This document shows positions 35,101-47,600 of a DNA stretch of 64,000 bases, one piece after another. Every line of letters starts with the position of its first letter. Within the stretch, counting starts at the first letter, position 1. Source of the DNA: Apoda limacodes (Eukaryota > Arthropoda > Insecta > Lepidoptera > Limacodidae); assembly GCA_946406115.1 (NCBI GenBank), contig OX291551.1, positions 7,564,001 through 7,628,000 on the forward strand, read 5' to 3'. The notes under the pieces are model-generated. The model worked only from the letters and a program-made list of their open reading frames with translations, made no database searches and was not told where the DNA came from. Both the position numbers and the translations under genes were made by a program.

Positions 35101-38100
35101 GATGGGTCGGTAGTTACCCATGTTACTTTTGTCTCCTTTTTTATGTATTAGGATTATGGTACTATTTGTCCACTGGCTAGGGATATATTCTGAATCCAAT
35201 ACCTTGTTGTAGAGTTCCGTTAGTGTGTATACTTTTTGTGGTAGGGTCATTTTTAATGTTTCGTTTGTTATGTTGTCTGGGCCAGGTGATTTGTCATTTT
35301 TCTGGGTATGTATAGCAAAGATCACTTCTTCTTCAGATATCATTGGCACGGTCTCCTCATTTTCTTGTGTGTCTAGTCTAATGGTTTCGTCTTGTGAGAT
35401 TTGAGAGGTATATAAATTTCTGTAAAAGTCGGTGGCTACTGTTAGGATTGTCTTTCTTTCAGTTATTAGTTTTTTGTTTTTGTTTAGAAGATTTGGTATC
35501 CATGATTTATGCTCTTTTAGTTCTTTTAGGGCCCTTTTACATACACATATCATTTATTTAATTTTTAATTTCTTAATTATAACAAGAAAAGCTTATTTGT
35601 TAAGATCGTCACAGACTTAGCTTTAACCGTTATATTAATACGTGGAGCAAAAACTTTGTACCACTTTTTACAAAAATTACGTGGATGTAGGAGTAGTTAT
35701 ACAAGGCACAGTTAAAGTTTATATGGAGAAGAGTTCAAAAAGCTAGTATTTTTGTATAATATGCATTTCAAATAAATTAAATTCATGAAAAAATACTACC
35801 ATGAGTTTGACACACACTACCATGCGTTCAACACACACTACCCTGCCTTCGACACACACTACCATGCTCTCGACACAACACACATACCATAGTTTAATAT
35901 ATGAAATATTTTTAATAACTTTAGCCGCTGTGCACACTTGCTTGGGGTGGTCAAAACGAGTGATTCATTGAATCACTAATACAACACTATGCGCCACACT
36001 TGCAACATTTTAAAAACAAAAGATCGATTGCAGGTGTCAGCTTAGTCTATATAATTAAAAATCAAGGTTTAAATAAGGTTTAAAAAAATAATTTGTCAGA
36101 GTATAAAAGGGCGCAAGGGAAAAAACGTGTTTGGAATTTTATTGTGGAAAAATATACTTTGCATTGCAAGACGACATTTTGGAACTACCAATTTATCCCT
36201 ATTCAATGCATTAACACTGTTTGGGTCACTATTTTTAGCAAATAAGTGTGTATTTTTGCGTACATACATTATGCTAGCGAAGATATATTGGCAAGGAACA
36301 GTCAAAATATTAATTTCCCTAAATAGTTCCCTAAGAGCAAATGTATCCTAATTTATAGATTGACCTTACTGCTCTCTTTTGCAAAATAAAGACAAGAAAT
36401 GTATCATATAAGCTGCCTTACCTCAAAGCAAAATCCTTGAAGTAAGCAGTTGTTGAAACAAAGTTCACACGGTTTCTTTTATGCCCTACTATGACTACTG
36501 ATGCTGTAAGTTCAATCGCACCTTATGTCCTGTGATCTTTTTGTTGATTTCTTTAAGGTTTTTTTAGGTTGATTTCAATTAGATCTGTTTTTATTTGTAA
36601 CTACCATAATACAAAAATAAGTTAATAACCCTATGACCTGTGAAACAACTTGCATACATTTTACTTACAAGTCTGAGGTCCTCGAGACTTTTCGCAATAA
36701 GCTCCAAGGTCCGAGAGCTGAGATGTATGGTATGCGGCAGACAACGCTTGCTGCTATTAGCTATGCCTGTGTGATGCTAGTGCATGATTTTATAAAAATG
36801 CAGTTTCTGCCTAATGAGTATGGAATCCTAAATAGTACAAAAATAAAGCATCGCTAGATGTAGATTCAGGGATTTTGCCATGATAAAATATATTGAAGGT
36901 ACATGTTATACTATGTAACTACCTACGTAAGGGTGCCTTTTAAAGGTTAATGAGATGATTCCTTTATGTATTCGATGGAGTTTCTGTCTTGATGGTTTAT
37001 GCACAAAATACAATCTTTAGTAGGTTGAAGGTACATTTAGTGTTTGTGTAAAATTAAACTTTTTTATTAGTAGGTGTTTTAAATCAGTAGCCATTAATTA
37101 AAAGTAAAAAACAAAAACTGGAAGAATATAATTATGTATAATCTATTCTAAAAAGCCAGCAATCAAATTCGGAGCAAAATATTTGGTTAACCATTGTGTA
37201 TGCCACTAGGCTATAAAACATTTATTAAATAGCTTGTCATTGTTTCGCCTTAAAAATGAATAGTTTTTATGAGGTCCTTATCTAATACCTTTAAACGAGC
37301 AATTCTTGTATATATGTATATCTATATATATAATCTGAATCTTAGAAACGCCTTCATCAATTTTCATGAAATTTAGTATATAGGGGTATATCGGTTTTCG
37401 AGGTCGATAAATTGATCTAGCTAGGTTTCATTTTTAGAAAACGTCGTTTTATCCGTGTTTATAAGGCAGTGATAAACTGAAAAGTATGACTCTTCCTGAC
37501 ATTGGCGAGTAGTAATAAGCAACACTTAAGCTATTTGACAATAGGTGGCGTTATTAAGCAACACTTAAGCTAGTTGACAACAGGTGGTGTTATTAAGCAA
37601 CGCTTAAGCTACTTGACAATAGATGGCGCTGTTTAAAAAAACCGAGCATTTGCTCGGTCCTCCAGGTACTACCTATTATATATTTTTAAATCATTAGCTA
37701 TATGTACCTATTTATGGGTCATTATAAGCTAAGAGGTACTTTCCATGGCCAGAACAAAAAAATACTTTTAAAATACTAACTTCCTAATTAACCTATTTAT
37801 TACTTAAAACTAAATGTTTTCTTCATGCTCACATAAATTTATTACAGAAATGCACGAAGTTTTGTCACAATAAGTTCTTATATAAGAAAAAAGTCTCTCC
37901 CCTGGTCTGTCCCCAAACCGACTTAATTTGTAAACCAGTAACTATGAATGTATTAAAATTCAATTATTACTTTATTATTGTTAATTCTATATACAGAACA
38001 ATAAGTCACAGTTTCTTATAAGTAAAATTACTTATATTCCAATTTTTCATAAATAATATCAACGCCCAAATTTGTCCTCCGTGTTTTGTGTCTCGTCCCC

Positions 38101-41100
38101 TGGCTTTTTGTTGTCGTTAAGTTTTGCTAGTTGGTTGAAGTTGTGACCTTGAGTGCACAGGATGTAACGTGAAGTTAGCACCAAGCGGCGTATAAGCCTA
38201 TGGCGCAGCCATTTTAATGGCCATTTAAGTCACGCCGCTCGCTAGGTGTAGAAGTGTTGAGTGAATGCAGTCTTTCCTCTGGTAAGTTTTATTTAGCAAT
38301 TATTTGTTAAAATACTAATATAGACTTAAATATTCGTGGAGATACATTTGTATGCGTTTTCATGAATACTTCTACATTTTTCTCTGAACCCTTACTTGGC
38401 ATTATGTATAGCTTCGCTTTACAATTTAATATGATTTTTTTTACAGAAACACCTACAAAAAAGGAAAAAAATGACGCGCGAGGAACGAAAAAAAAAGGAT
38501 AGCAAAACGATAGAGATACCAAAGAATCACAAATGACCAAGATAAGTTCGCTCAACAAAAAATCAAGGAAATGGAAAAATATGAAAAGCAGAAGGAAAAA
38601 GGAGTTATTAAGATAATTCAGCAAATGACTCCCAGAGAGCAGCGGAAGGTTAGAAAAGTATGGAGAGAAAAAGCAAAAATTCGTAGACGTCATTTAGCAC
38701 TCCAAGATATATGCAATGCTCTGAAACACCTCCATTTTCGGATAATGAAGACCCACCGCCCCCTCAAAATACAAACAAGCGAGGGCAAGCAGCACAGCAA
38801 AAGTTGCGAGTGGCACCGATATTTTATCAATAGATGACTTAGCTAAAGCCCTTGAGAAAACCTGCGCGAATATTTAAATTTTCACCATAGATGGTGCAGA
38901 CATATCTGAAAAAGCAGTAAAATTAGGTTCTACTGAAGGTATAAAGACTTTTTCAGGCACACTAAAAGTTCAACAAGTTACCGGTTGCGTATTTATACTT
39001 AATTGCCTGACATTGAAAAGTTTGAGCTGCTTCTGTTACTCAGAGCTATGTCGTCATTTTCAATTGGGTGCTTTGGATTATCCACAAACACATCGTAATT
39101 TTTTTCTACTTGTTGATGATATATACGGAGCTAGGGATTCAGAAGATGAACCACTAATCAATTTCACATCTCAAGAACACAGGAAGAAGCCTCAAGAAAC
39201 ACTAAAGCATTCTGTACCTACCAGTAGCAAAACTAAACTGCACAAAGATGATTCAAAGCCCTCAACATCTGGAAAGAAAACATTCTGCAACAGGTACTTT
39301 GTGCTGGTTAAACAGAATATTGTTATGTTGCAATGTGCACAGGTGTTAAAGAAGATGATGAACTTCAAGTTATATTTTGTAAAATCTGTTATAAAACTGG
39401 GAAAAAGTTCAGAATTAATGATGACGATGTTTCTTTCATCACCTGGGATCAGGTTTTAAAAAAACTACCCTCACCTAACTTAAAAATGAGAGGGCAGCAT
39501 ATTTTTTATGCATTCAATGTATCTATTGATGTCTTTGGACGCGGGCTTTAGAAAAAGATATTTTTTTTAGTTACCTTTTATTTAAAATGTTTTTAGGGTT
39601 TAGTACAAGAAAATTTTAATACTGTTACTCAGAGAAGTTTTTGTTTCTTTTCATTTCATTATTGACTATTGATAGTAAAGTTTTAGATAGTTTAGTTGTG
39701 ATGGAAAGGAAAGGAAAGGTAAGAACCCTTTTATGTTTTGTACCTAGCGCTTAAGAAACATTTAATTTTATAAAAAAATAACAAGTATGATTATAAAAAT
39801 TCATAATTAAAATTAAATGAAATAAATAAAGTTGATTCTTAAAAATAAACTGTTTTTAATATGTCTATTTCTCTTCCCTGTCCATAAAGTATCCTCCCCT
39901 GTACATTTTGTCTCTACCCTGTACTGAGTATTTACCCTGGTCACTTATTAAATGAGATAAAACCAACAAATTGACTGGCCACTTTGTAAAAATTTTCAAC
40001 TAAAAAGTTTTCATAAAAAAGATGTATACTCAAGTAAAAGTATTAAAAAAAATGCCATGGTGTTAGGTAATTGGTGTATACTCCCTGTACGTACATGTGC
40101 ATCATTTATCATATGTTTATTATGCCGATGTCAGAAAATTGTGAACTGTGTAAATTGACTAATTTCCATACAAACTAAATCAATATTTTCCTCACTTGTT
40201 TTTAATACCTATTCCCTCGAGTAAAGAATTCACCTTAAATATTTAGAATACTTAATTATGTAAAATAAACGACTAGTAGGTATTTCGTTTATGTACCGAA
40301 TAATTTGAGGATATTTCTTAGGGAGCACTAATAAATAGGTATTGATTTTTGCTTAAGCGCTAGATGCCATTAACTGTTAAGTTTCATGAACGACGTTTTT
40401 ATTTAGCGCTGTAAATCAAGCATGCCGATTTTCCAAAATCAACAAAAATTAAAAAATTGGGAAAAGACATGCTACAAAACAAAAATGACACAAAATATAA
40501 AATAAATTGCAGGTAGGTAATGAATTACATTTAAATGGTGTCAATATTCTGAAACTGATCTATTTTTAATGGGTTAATTTGGTTTCGTATTGACATGTAA
40601 GCACGCTTAAACTGACTCCACAAGTAGTAATTTGGTAGATTTTTGGTTGCTTGGCTTTAGTTGGTGAAGGTTAGTTGTGTAATTGTTAAAGTAAAGGATA
40701 AAGTTTTTTATCGATTTTCTGCGATGGACGCAAAAAACTAGAAATCTGCTTATCTAGTTACCAATTAAGGTACTTTAAAAGATCAATTATATATACGAAC
40801 CAAAAAAGTACCGTACCTTTACTTTTAATTATTCTGTGCCTTTAGACATGACACAATGGCTTACCTACTTGTAATTTTTTCTAATAGTTTTTTTGGCTTG
40901 GTATCATTGACACAGAAAGGTGACTTCCCGAAAATTACGGTACCGTTTTCGCTTTATTTGGCCTTATTTAAAAATACTAGCTCTTGTTTATGCAGCCCTA
41001 GTCCGTAAAGTTTAGTTTTTGATGATTTTAGTGAAATTTCGCACTGATAAGCAAGCTTCTTTCTTTATTCCGAGGTTTTAATGTGTGTAAAGAAATGCAT

Positions 41101-44100
41101 TTCATAGTCATGTCTGACATAAAAACTAGTTTGTTTTTGACTTTATTTGAATAATATCGTAGATACCCTACGAGTAAAAAATAGCATGTAGGTACCACCT
41201 ATCACAATAATATTTGTTTAAATGTTTGATAACAGGTATTTATTTGATAATACCTACGTCCGCAGGCACTTAGTCATGGTAGACTAAGTATAGCCTAAGA
41301 TTCCGAAAACAAAAAAAGGTTTGTGCCCTGCGGTGGGGACACATAAAAACAGGCAAAGGCAAATCCACATGGATTACTTGAGTAGTACCAGATATACTCT
41401 GTTAGTACACGAAAATACGTAAATTAATTTTCGAGAACTTCATAATTTATAAAAGAGACAAAAATTTTGCTATCTCAGGTGGTCAGAGTAATAAAATTAA
41501 AGAAAATTAGGGTACCTATGTCAGCTTTATTTGACCTTATTCAAAAATACTAGTTCTTGCCTATGCAGTCTTAGTACGTAAATACGCCTAAGTTTAGTTT
41601 TTAACTGATTATAATGATTTTTCGCACTGAGATGAATGAAGTAAAAGTAGGATTGAATTGTTTGTCTTAATTAGTGGTTGGTTACTTGAAAAGAAATGCA
41701 TGATATCATAGTATTTATGGATAGTTATGTCTAATAATAAAATAAGTTTGTTTTCGCCTTAATTTGAATTTTTGGTATCTTGGCATCAAAATAATATTTT
41801 TAAAGTTTAATAGTAGGTATATCATAATATCGCAAAATGACATACATTACTTGAGTACTTAAAAATACAGAATCTACTTATTATACATATATTTAAGAAA
41901 GAGAGAAAATCTTGCTTCTTCTTTTAATTTCCCTTGTGTGTGAATATGTTGAGTGTAAGTGTGAGTGAGATTTGCGGCACACTCACAGAGTTGGGCTGCA
42001 GAGGCGAACATTTAAAGGTAATTCACACAACAAACTAATTCTTATTGTTAAAATTTAGGAAATTAGTTTGAAAATAGGAACAGACTTTCTGGATTTTATT
42101 ATGTAATTGTATTAATATGTAAGATAATAAGTTAGTCATAAATTCTGTGTTAAAATTTAAAATTGTTATTAAATAATTAATTGAAATTCATTTAAAACCA
42201 AATATCATGTTAAACCAAAAATAAATACGATAAAAATAAAATAAGAATTGCAGAATTGATTTCTCGGTTCGCCAGAATGACAGTAGGTAGAAATAAAGTG
42301 ATTAGAACCATCTATCTGTTCTTTTATTCTTTCGCCTGGTATTTTGGGGTCACCAGGTCATAGTAATTATGAATGAAATAAGCTGTTAAATAACAGTGTT
42401 CTTGTTGTACTAGAAATTGGTACCTACTTTACGCAGCATAGGTAGGTACTCTAGGTGGTACCTCTACGTCAATCAAATGGTGCTACAATGTACTACCGAA
42501 ACCAGCGTTGCCAGACGTCCCGATTTTGGCAGGACGTCCCGATTTTTAAATCAAAATTAAATGTCCCGCTTTTCGGGAATAACTGGACCGCGCGTGCAGC
42601 GTACTGACTCAACTATTTAACGATAGGGTAAATCTGATTTAAAATATCATATTTTTATTAAAATACATTTTCTATGGATATTTTACTAGGTACCTATCTA
42701 GTGTCACGTAAACGTAATTTGAACTCAAATAAAAAGATAAATATTCAATAACTTTTGATTATATACGTTTTTTTACTTTGTCCCGCTTTCGACGAAAGAA
42801 TCCCGCTTTTTTCACTCAAAAAGTTTCTAAATCACGACTTGGCAAAACAAAAAATCTGGCAACGCTGACCGTAACACATGTTGCTATCTGAATCAAAATT
42901 AAAAGAAAACAAATACTTACCTACTGATACATACACGCAATGGCCTTCTTAGAAGAAGTCTAGCCTATTTTGAACTGTAAAACAATGATTTAAACTTTAT
43001 TTCTATGATGTTAACAAACTTAGTTGAGTTTTTGAGAGTTGATGGTATTTGCATTACATTTTTGCCATAATTAAAAAAATGGCTCTTATTTAACGTAAGT
43101 TAAGTTTAAAATAAGATACTAAATAATGACAAGGGCTCGCCATTTTGGGTTTCGTGACTAAATTTAGTAGTAGAAAGCGGCCATCCGCTATTTTTCATTA
43201 TTCAGCACTGTAACGCCTATCTATTGATGAGTCTCGACGAGTGCAGTCTTGAACCTTAATATGTCACTCTAGTCCACATACTTAAACCACTGGTCTAATT
43301 TATTTTTAAATGAATTGACTCAATATGCTGAAAATTGCGTGCAATAGGGTTTTTGGTTTCTCGACCTTTTTTATTTCTCGAGGCACCAGAATTCTCGCCC
43401 AGGCTTTCTCGAGTTTCTCCAGTATCTCGAGATTTTTTTATAAAACATGATGTTATTTTAAAATTTTCGCTTTATTACTGATAAGACTAATAGATGAGAT
43501 CAATTGAAATATTAAATTTTTGGTGACCATAAATTTCACTTAAACACTGTAGATCTTGCCACGATTTTACCGTTCCTTTGTTTGGTTATCGGAGTAGGAT
43601 TTCAACGGCAACGCCTAAATTATAGAATAAAAACCGACTCACACTTTCGTTTTTAAGTAGTCTATATCCTTTCCCGGGACTCGAACTTGCCCGCGGTTTC
43701 ACCTGCCCTAAATTTGGTTATCAGTATAGGATTTCAACAACAACTCAATTTTAAAGAAAACCTACTCACACTTAACGTTTTCAAGTAGCCTTTGTCCTTC
43801 CTCGGGACTCAAACTTTCACCATGCCAAATTTCATCTTAATTGGTAACTAACTGACAGTTACTTTCCCATTTATAATATTACTAGCTTTTGCCTGCGGTT
43901 CCACCCGCCCTAAATTTGGTTATCGGTGTAGAATTTCAAAGGCCACTCCTTAATCAAAGAAAAAAAAATGACTGACACTTAACGTTTTTAAGTAGCCTAT
44001 ATGTCCTTCCCCAGGACTCAAACTAATTCCATGCCAAATTTCATCTTGATCGGTAAAGCGGTTTAAGCCTGAAGAGGTGACAGACAGACAGACAGAGTTA

Positions 44101-44659
44101 CTTTCTCATTTATAATATTAGTATAGATTAGTATGGACACGCGGCTCGTATATATAAAAAGTAAAGAATAGGGTACGTAGAACTTAACTTTTTTATAATT
44201 TTTGGTTTCCTTCTCAATGTAAAAACAGTCTTTAATTAAATAAAAAATAATAAGTAAGATTAAGAAAACACGCTCATTCTCTGTCGATATTGGCTTAATA
44301 TTCATTACAGCTTGCGGGGTGACAGCAATGCCATGCTCTAGACTTGTCACGTGTTTAAGCGTGTATTTCGTAGGTGCATAGGTTAATTCCGTGCCTGAAT
44401 TGATTTCTCGAGCTCTCGTTTTCCCATCTCTACTAATGACAAATTTCTCGAAAATTCTCGATCTTCTAACGCTAGCTGGCAATCTGTTCTAAGTTTCCAC
44501 AAAATATTTACGTATGCATCGAAACCAAGAAAAATTTGGAAAATCCAAAAGTGCACGCCTCATAGCGGTCATTCACATTTAAAAAAAAATTCTAAAACAA
44601 AAACTCAAGTTTTTAAAATAAAATAACAAATAAGGTGAGGAAAAAATATACTATAAAAT

Positions 44660-44693
<34 letters not shown>

Positions 44694-47600
44694 TATACAG
44701 TATACAGTGGTATATTAGTTTTTATAAATTATAATTAAATGACAGTACTTAGAACGCTAATATTAACTAGGAATCAGCACAGTGTAATACTTTATATATT
44801 AAAAACAAAAGTATTCCGGTAAGATGAATTTTTCGACCAATATCTCTGCCACATACATGGTCACATAAACACACACTCACGGACGTCCAAGAATGATTAG
44901 TTTTAATGTTATTATTTATTATATTAAACAAATTAATTGTTTATAAAATGTACCATATGTGCTAGACAGATTATTTAATTTCATATTAGTGCACTCATAT
45001 TATCCTGTAAGTGTTATATTAAAAAAAAAAACGTCATTTAAGTTTCGAAAGACTGGGTTTTTTGACATGTCGAGAGTAGAGCACTACCTCACCGCTCCGC
45101 TTATGAGGCGTGCAAAACCACTTTCGGTTTTAAATAGGAACAGGCCGCTAGGGCATGTTAAATTGAATAACTTGAGTTTCCACCATATATAGGACCACCA
45201 CCTACAGCAAAAATATACAACACAAACATAGAATTTATTTTTATTAAGAAAGGATAGGTTATAATTTGAAATTGAATGTTTTAATATATCTTGCTAAATA
45301 CTTATATTCTTATTTTGTGATTTATCAAAAACAAATTGCCTCCCACAAAATTGATTCCATTTTTAGGATTCCGTACCCAAAGGGTAAAAAACAACCCTAT
45401 TACTAAGACGTCTGTATTACCACTGTCGGTCCGTCCGTCTGTCACCAGGCTGTATATCATGAACGGTGATAGTTAGACAGTTGAAATTTTCACAGAAGAT
45501 GTATTTCTGTTGCCGCTATAACAACAAATACTTAAAAAACAGAATAAAATAAATATTAAAGGGGCTCCCATGTTTTTTGCTCGTTTTTGCTCGATAATTG
45601 TAATGGCAACAGGTACACGCTTGAAATATTCACAGAATATTTAGTTATATATTCACTGTAAAAATAAATAATTAAATTAAAAAAAAAATAATAGTATGTA
45701 CATTTGATCCGTGATTTTTTTTTTGGTATTGGGCACTGACCATGAGTCTATCAGCCAAAAGATATTCGTTCCGTTTCGTAATTTTACGTTGCGTTCTACG
45801 TTAAAAATTGTTAACGATTTTCTGTGAATTGCAGGATCAAAAAAAAAATAATTTTATCTTAGAATATCTAGATTTTAAGTGCTCTTTAAAATAAATCTAT
45901 TCATAAGCTGGTTAATTATTAAATTTATTTTAGTACCAAAATGGAACAACTCTTTTAAAATTACTTTATATGTAATGAATAACAAACAATTTGATACTAA
46001 AAACTTAAAATGACAAGTCTTTTTAATTATGTAATTGAGTATAAAATATTCATAGACCGCATTGAGGTGTCCATTTACTTTTCCGTTTCAATTTTAAATT
46101 TCTATAATAATTTTTCCTAAGGATAGATGATTACTGAATTTATTATGTGTAATTTTTGGAATTTTTTTGGAAAATGTGTATCAAAATATTAACATTTGTA
46201 AAGATATAACCATAAAACTTATATACCCTTGGGGTATAGGTTATATAGGTGGGGTCCTTTTCCCAACTTTCAATAGTTTTTAGGTTAATTTTGTTTTATT
46301 CCTACAGGCAAACAAATTGTTAAATGTGCCTCTTAAAGACGAAGTCCAATAATGTATAGAGAGTGATCATTGATCTTTACTGGTCCAGTTATCAATAAAT
46401 ACGAAAATAGCCTTTTCTTATCACAAGCTTTATTGCTTAAAATTAAATTTACATTGATTAGTTTCTTACTTATGTCTTATTAGTTAGTTATGTCTCTTGA
46501 CTTTTACAAACAACTGCTGATCCGGGGGCCGGAAATAGAATAAGGTCGATTTTACCTAAAGTGCTATCAACAACTTACATATACATATAGCCTAAGAAAA
46601 ACTTTCTTTAAATGGCTTATAACTACTTTAATGTTTTTCAGGTACTGGTATGTGTCAATGGTGGCCTGTTACATTAATGAGACTACATGTACCTGGCATC
46701 ATTATACAGGAGCACCCTCTAGAGACAATAAGAGCCTGACAAATGTACCTCAGTCTCTTCAGTACGACTTTTGGTTGGTCAATGGAAGCCCCAACTTGAC
46801 ACTATACAATACTCTCTTGTATCAGTTTTCATTTGACCATCAGAATACTCTGGAATTATATTTGGTGTTTTGGCTGTGTTACATTGTACTTTTACCAGTA
46901 CAACTATATGCTGTAAGGTAAGACAGTTTTTATTGAATCTTGACATCAACGTTTGAAATCTTTAAATATATTGAATTATAATTTATACATTTTTTAGAGT
47001 ATATTTTATCAACAGAATGATTTTATTTGAAAAGAAAATATAATTGAGTTCTGTTATTAAATGACTAAAACCATGATTATACACAATTGAGTTACTCCTC
47101 ATAATTACATAATTCATTCCTTGTGTATAATATACATTTCAATTTTGGGTAGATAAAATAGCAATACAGATGTTGAGGACTCCTTAATTTATTCAGTATC
47201 TAAATAATTACTAAAACAAAAATAGTTAGCTAGCAAGTTTTTGTTTAAGATTTTGATATGACCAGTATTACTAGTTAGAGAACAAATATATTAGCTAACA
47301 AAGTGTTTCGATAATGAATTCATCTCAGAATTATGTGATTTGCTAAGGATTTCTTCTCTTCTAGGACTCAAAAGCATCCTGTAACAAAACTGTTCACATT
47401 CAGTCTTGTGCTCGAGTTTATTGCACTCTGTTTCAATGTCTTGCACACAATGAAGTTTGCTGCAGATGGGATTGGATTTGAAACATTGTCCGTAGCTGGG
47501 GATATACTTGATATAATGAGTAGAGTAAGTATTTTATGTACTATATAGTCGATTAAACTGTCCTGAAATACTAGAGATTGTCTAGTAGTCTAATGTTTTA

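Noticed and set aside
35743..35937. 64-codon Val/Cys-rich minus-strand frame
   Set aside because: It is the translation of a 22 bp minisatellite.
38307..38693. 128-codon hydrophobic minus-strand frame
   Set aside because: Complement of the Lys-rich MTPREQRK pseudogene; its hydrophobicity follows from antisense AAA/AAG codons.
41890..42370. Possible solo LTR
   Set aside because: An AATAAA-containing end and a primer-site-like stretch were seen, but no partner LTR, no TG..CA ends and no target duplication could be fixed.
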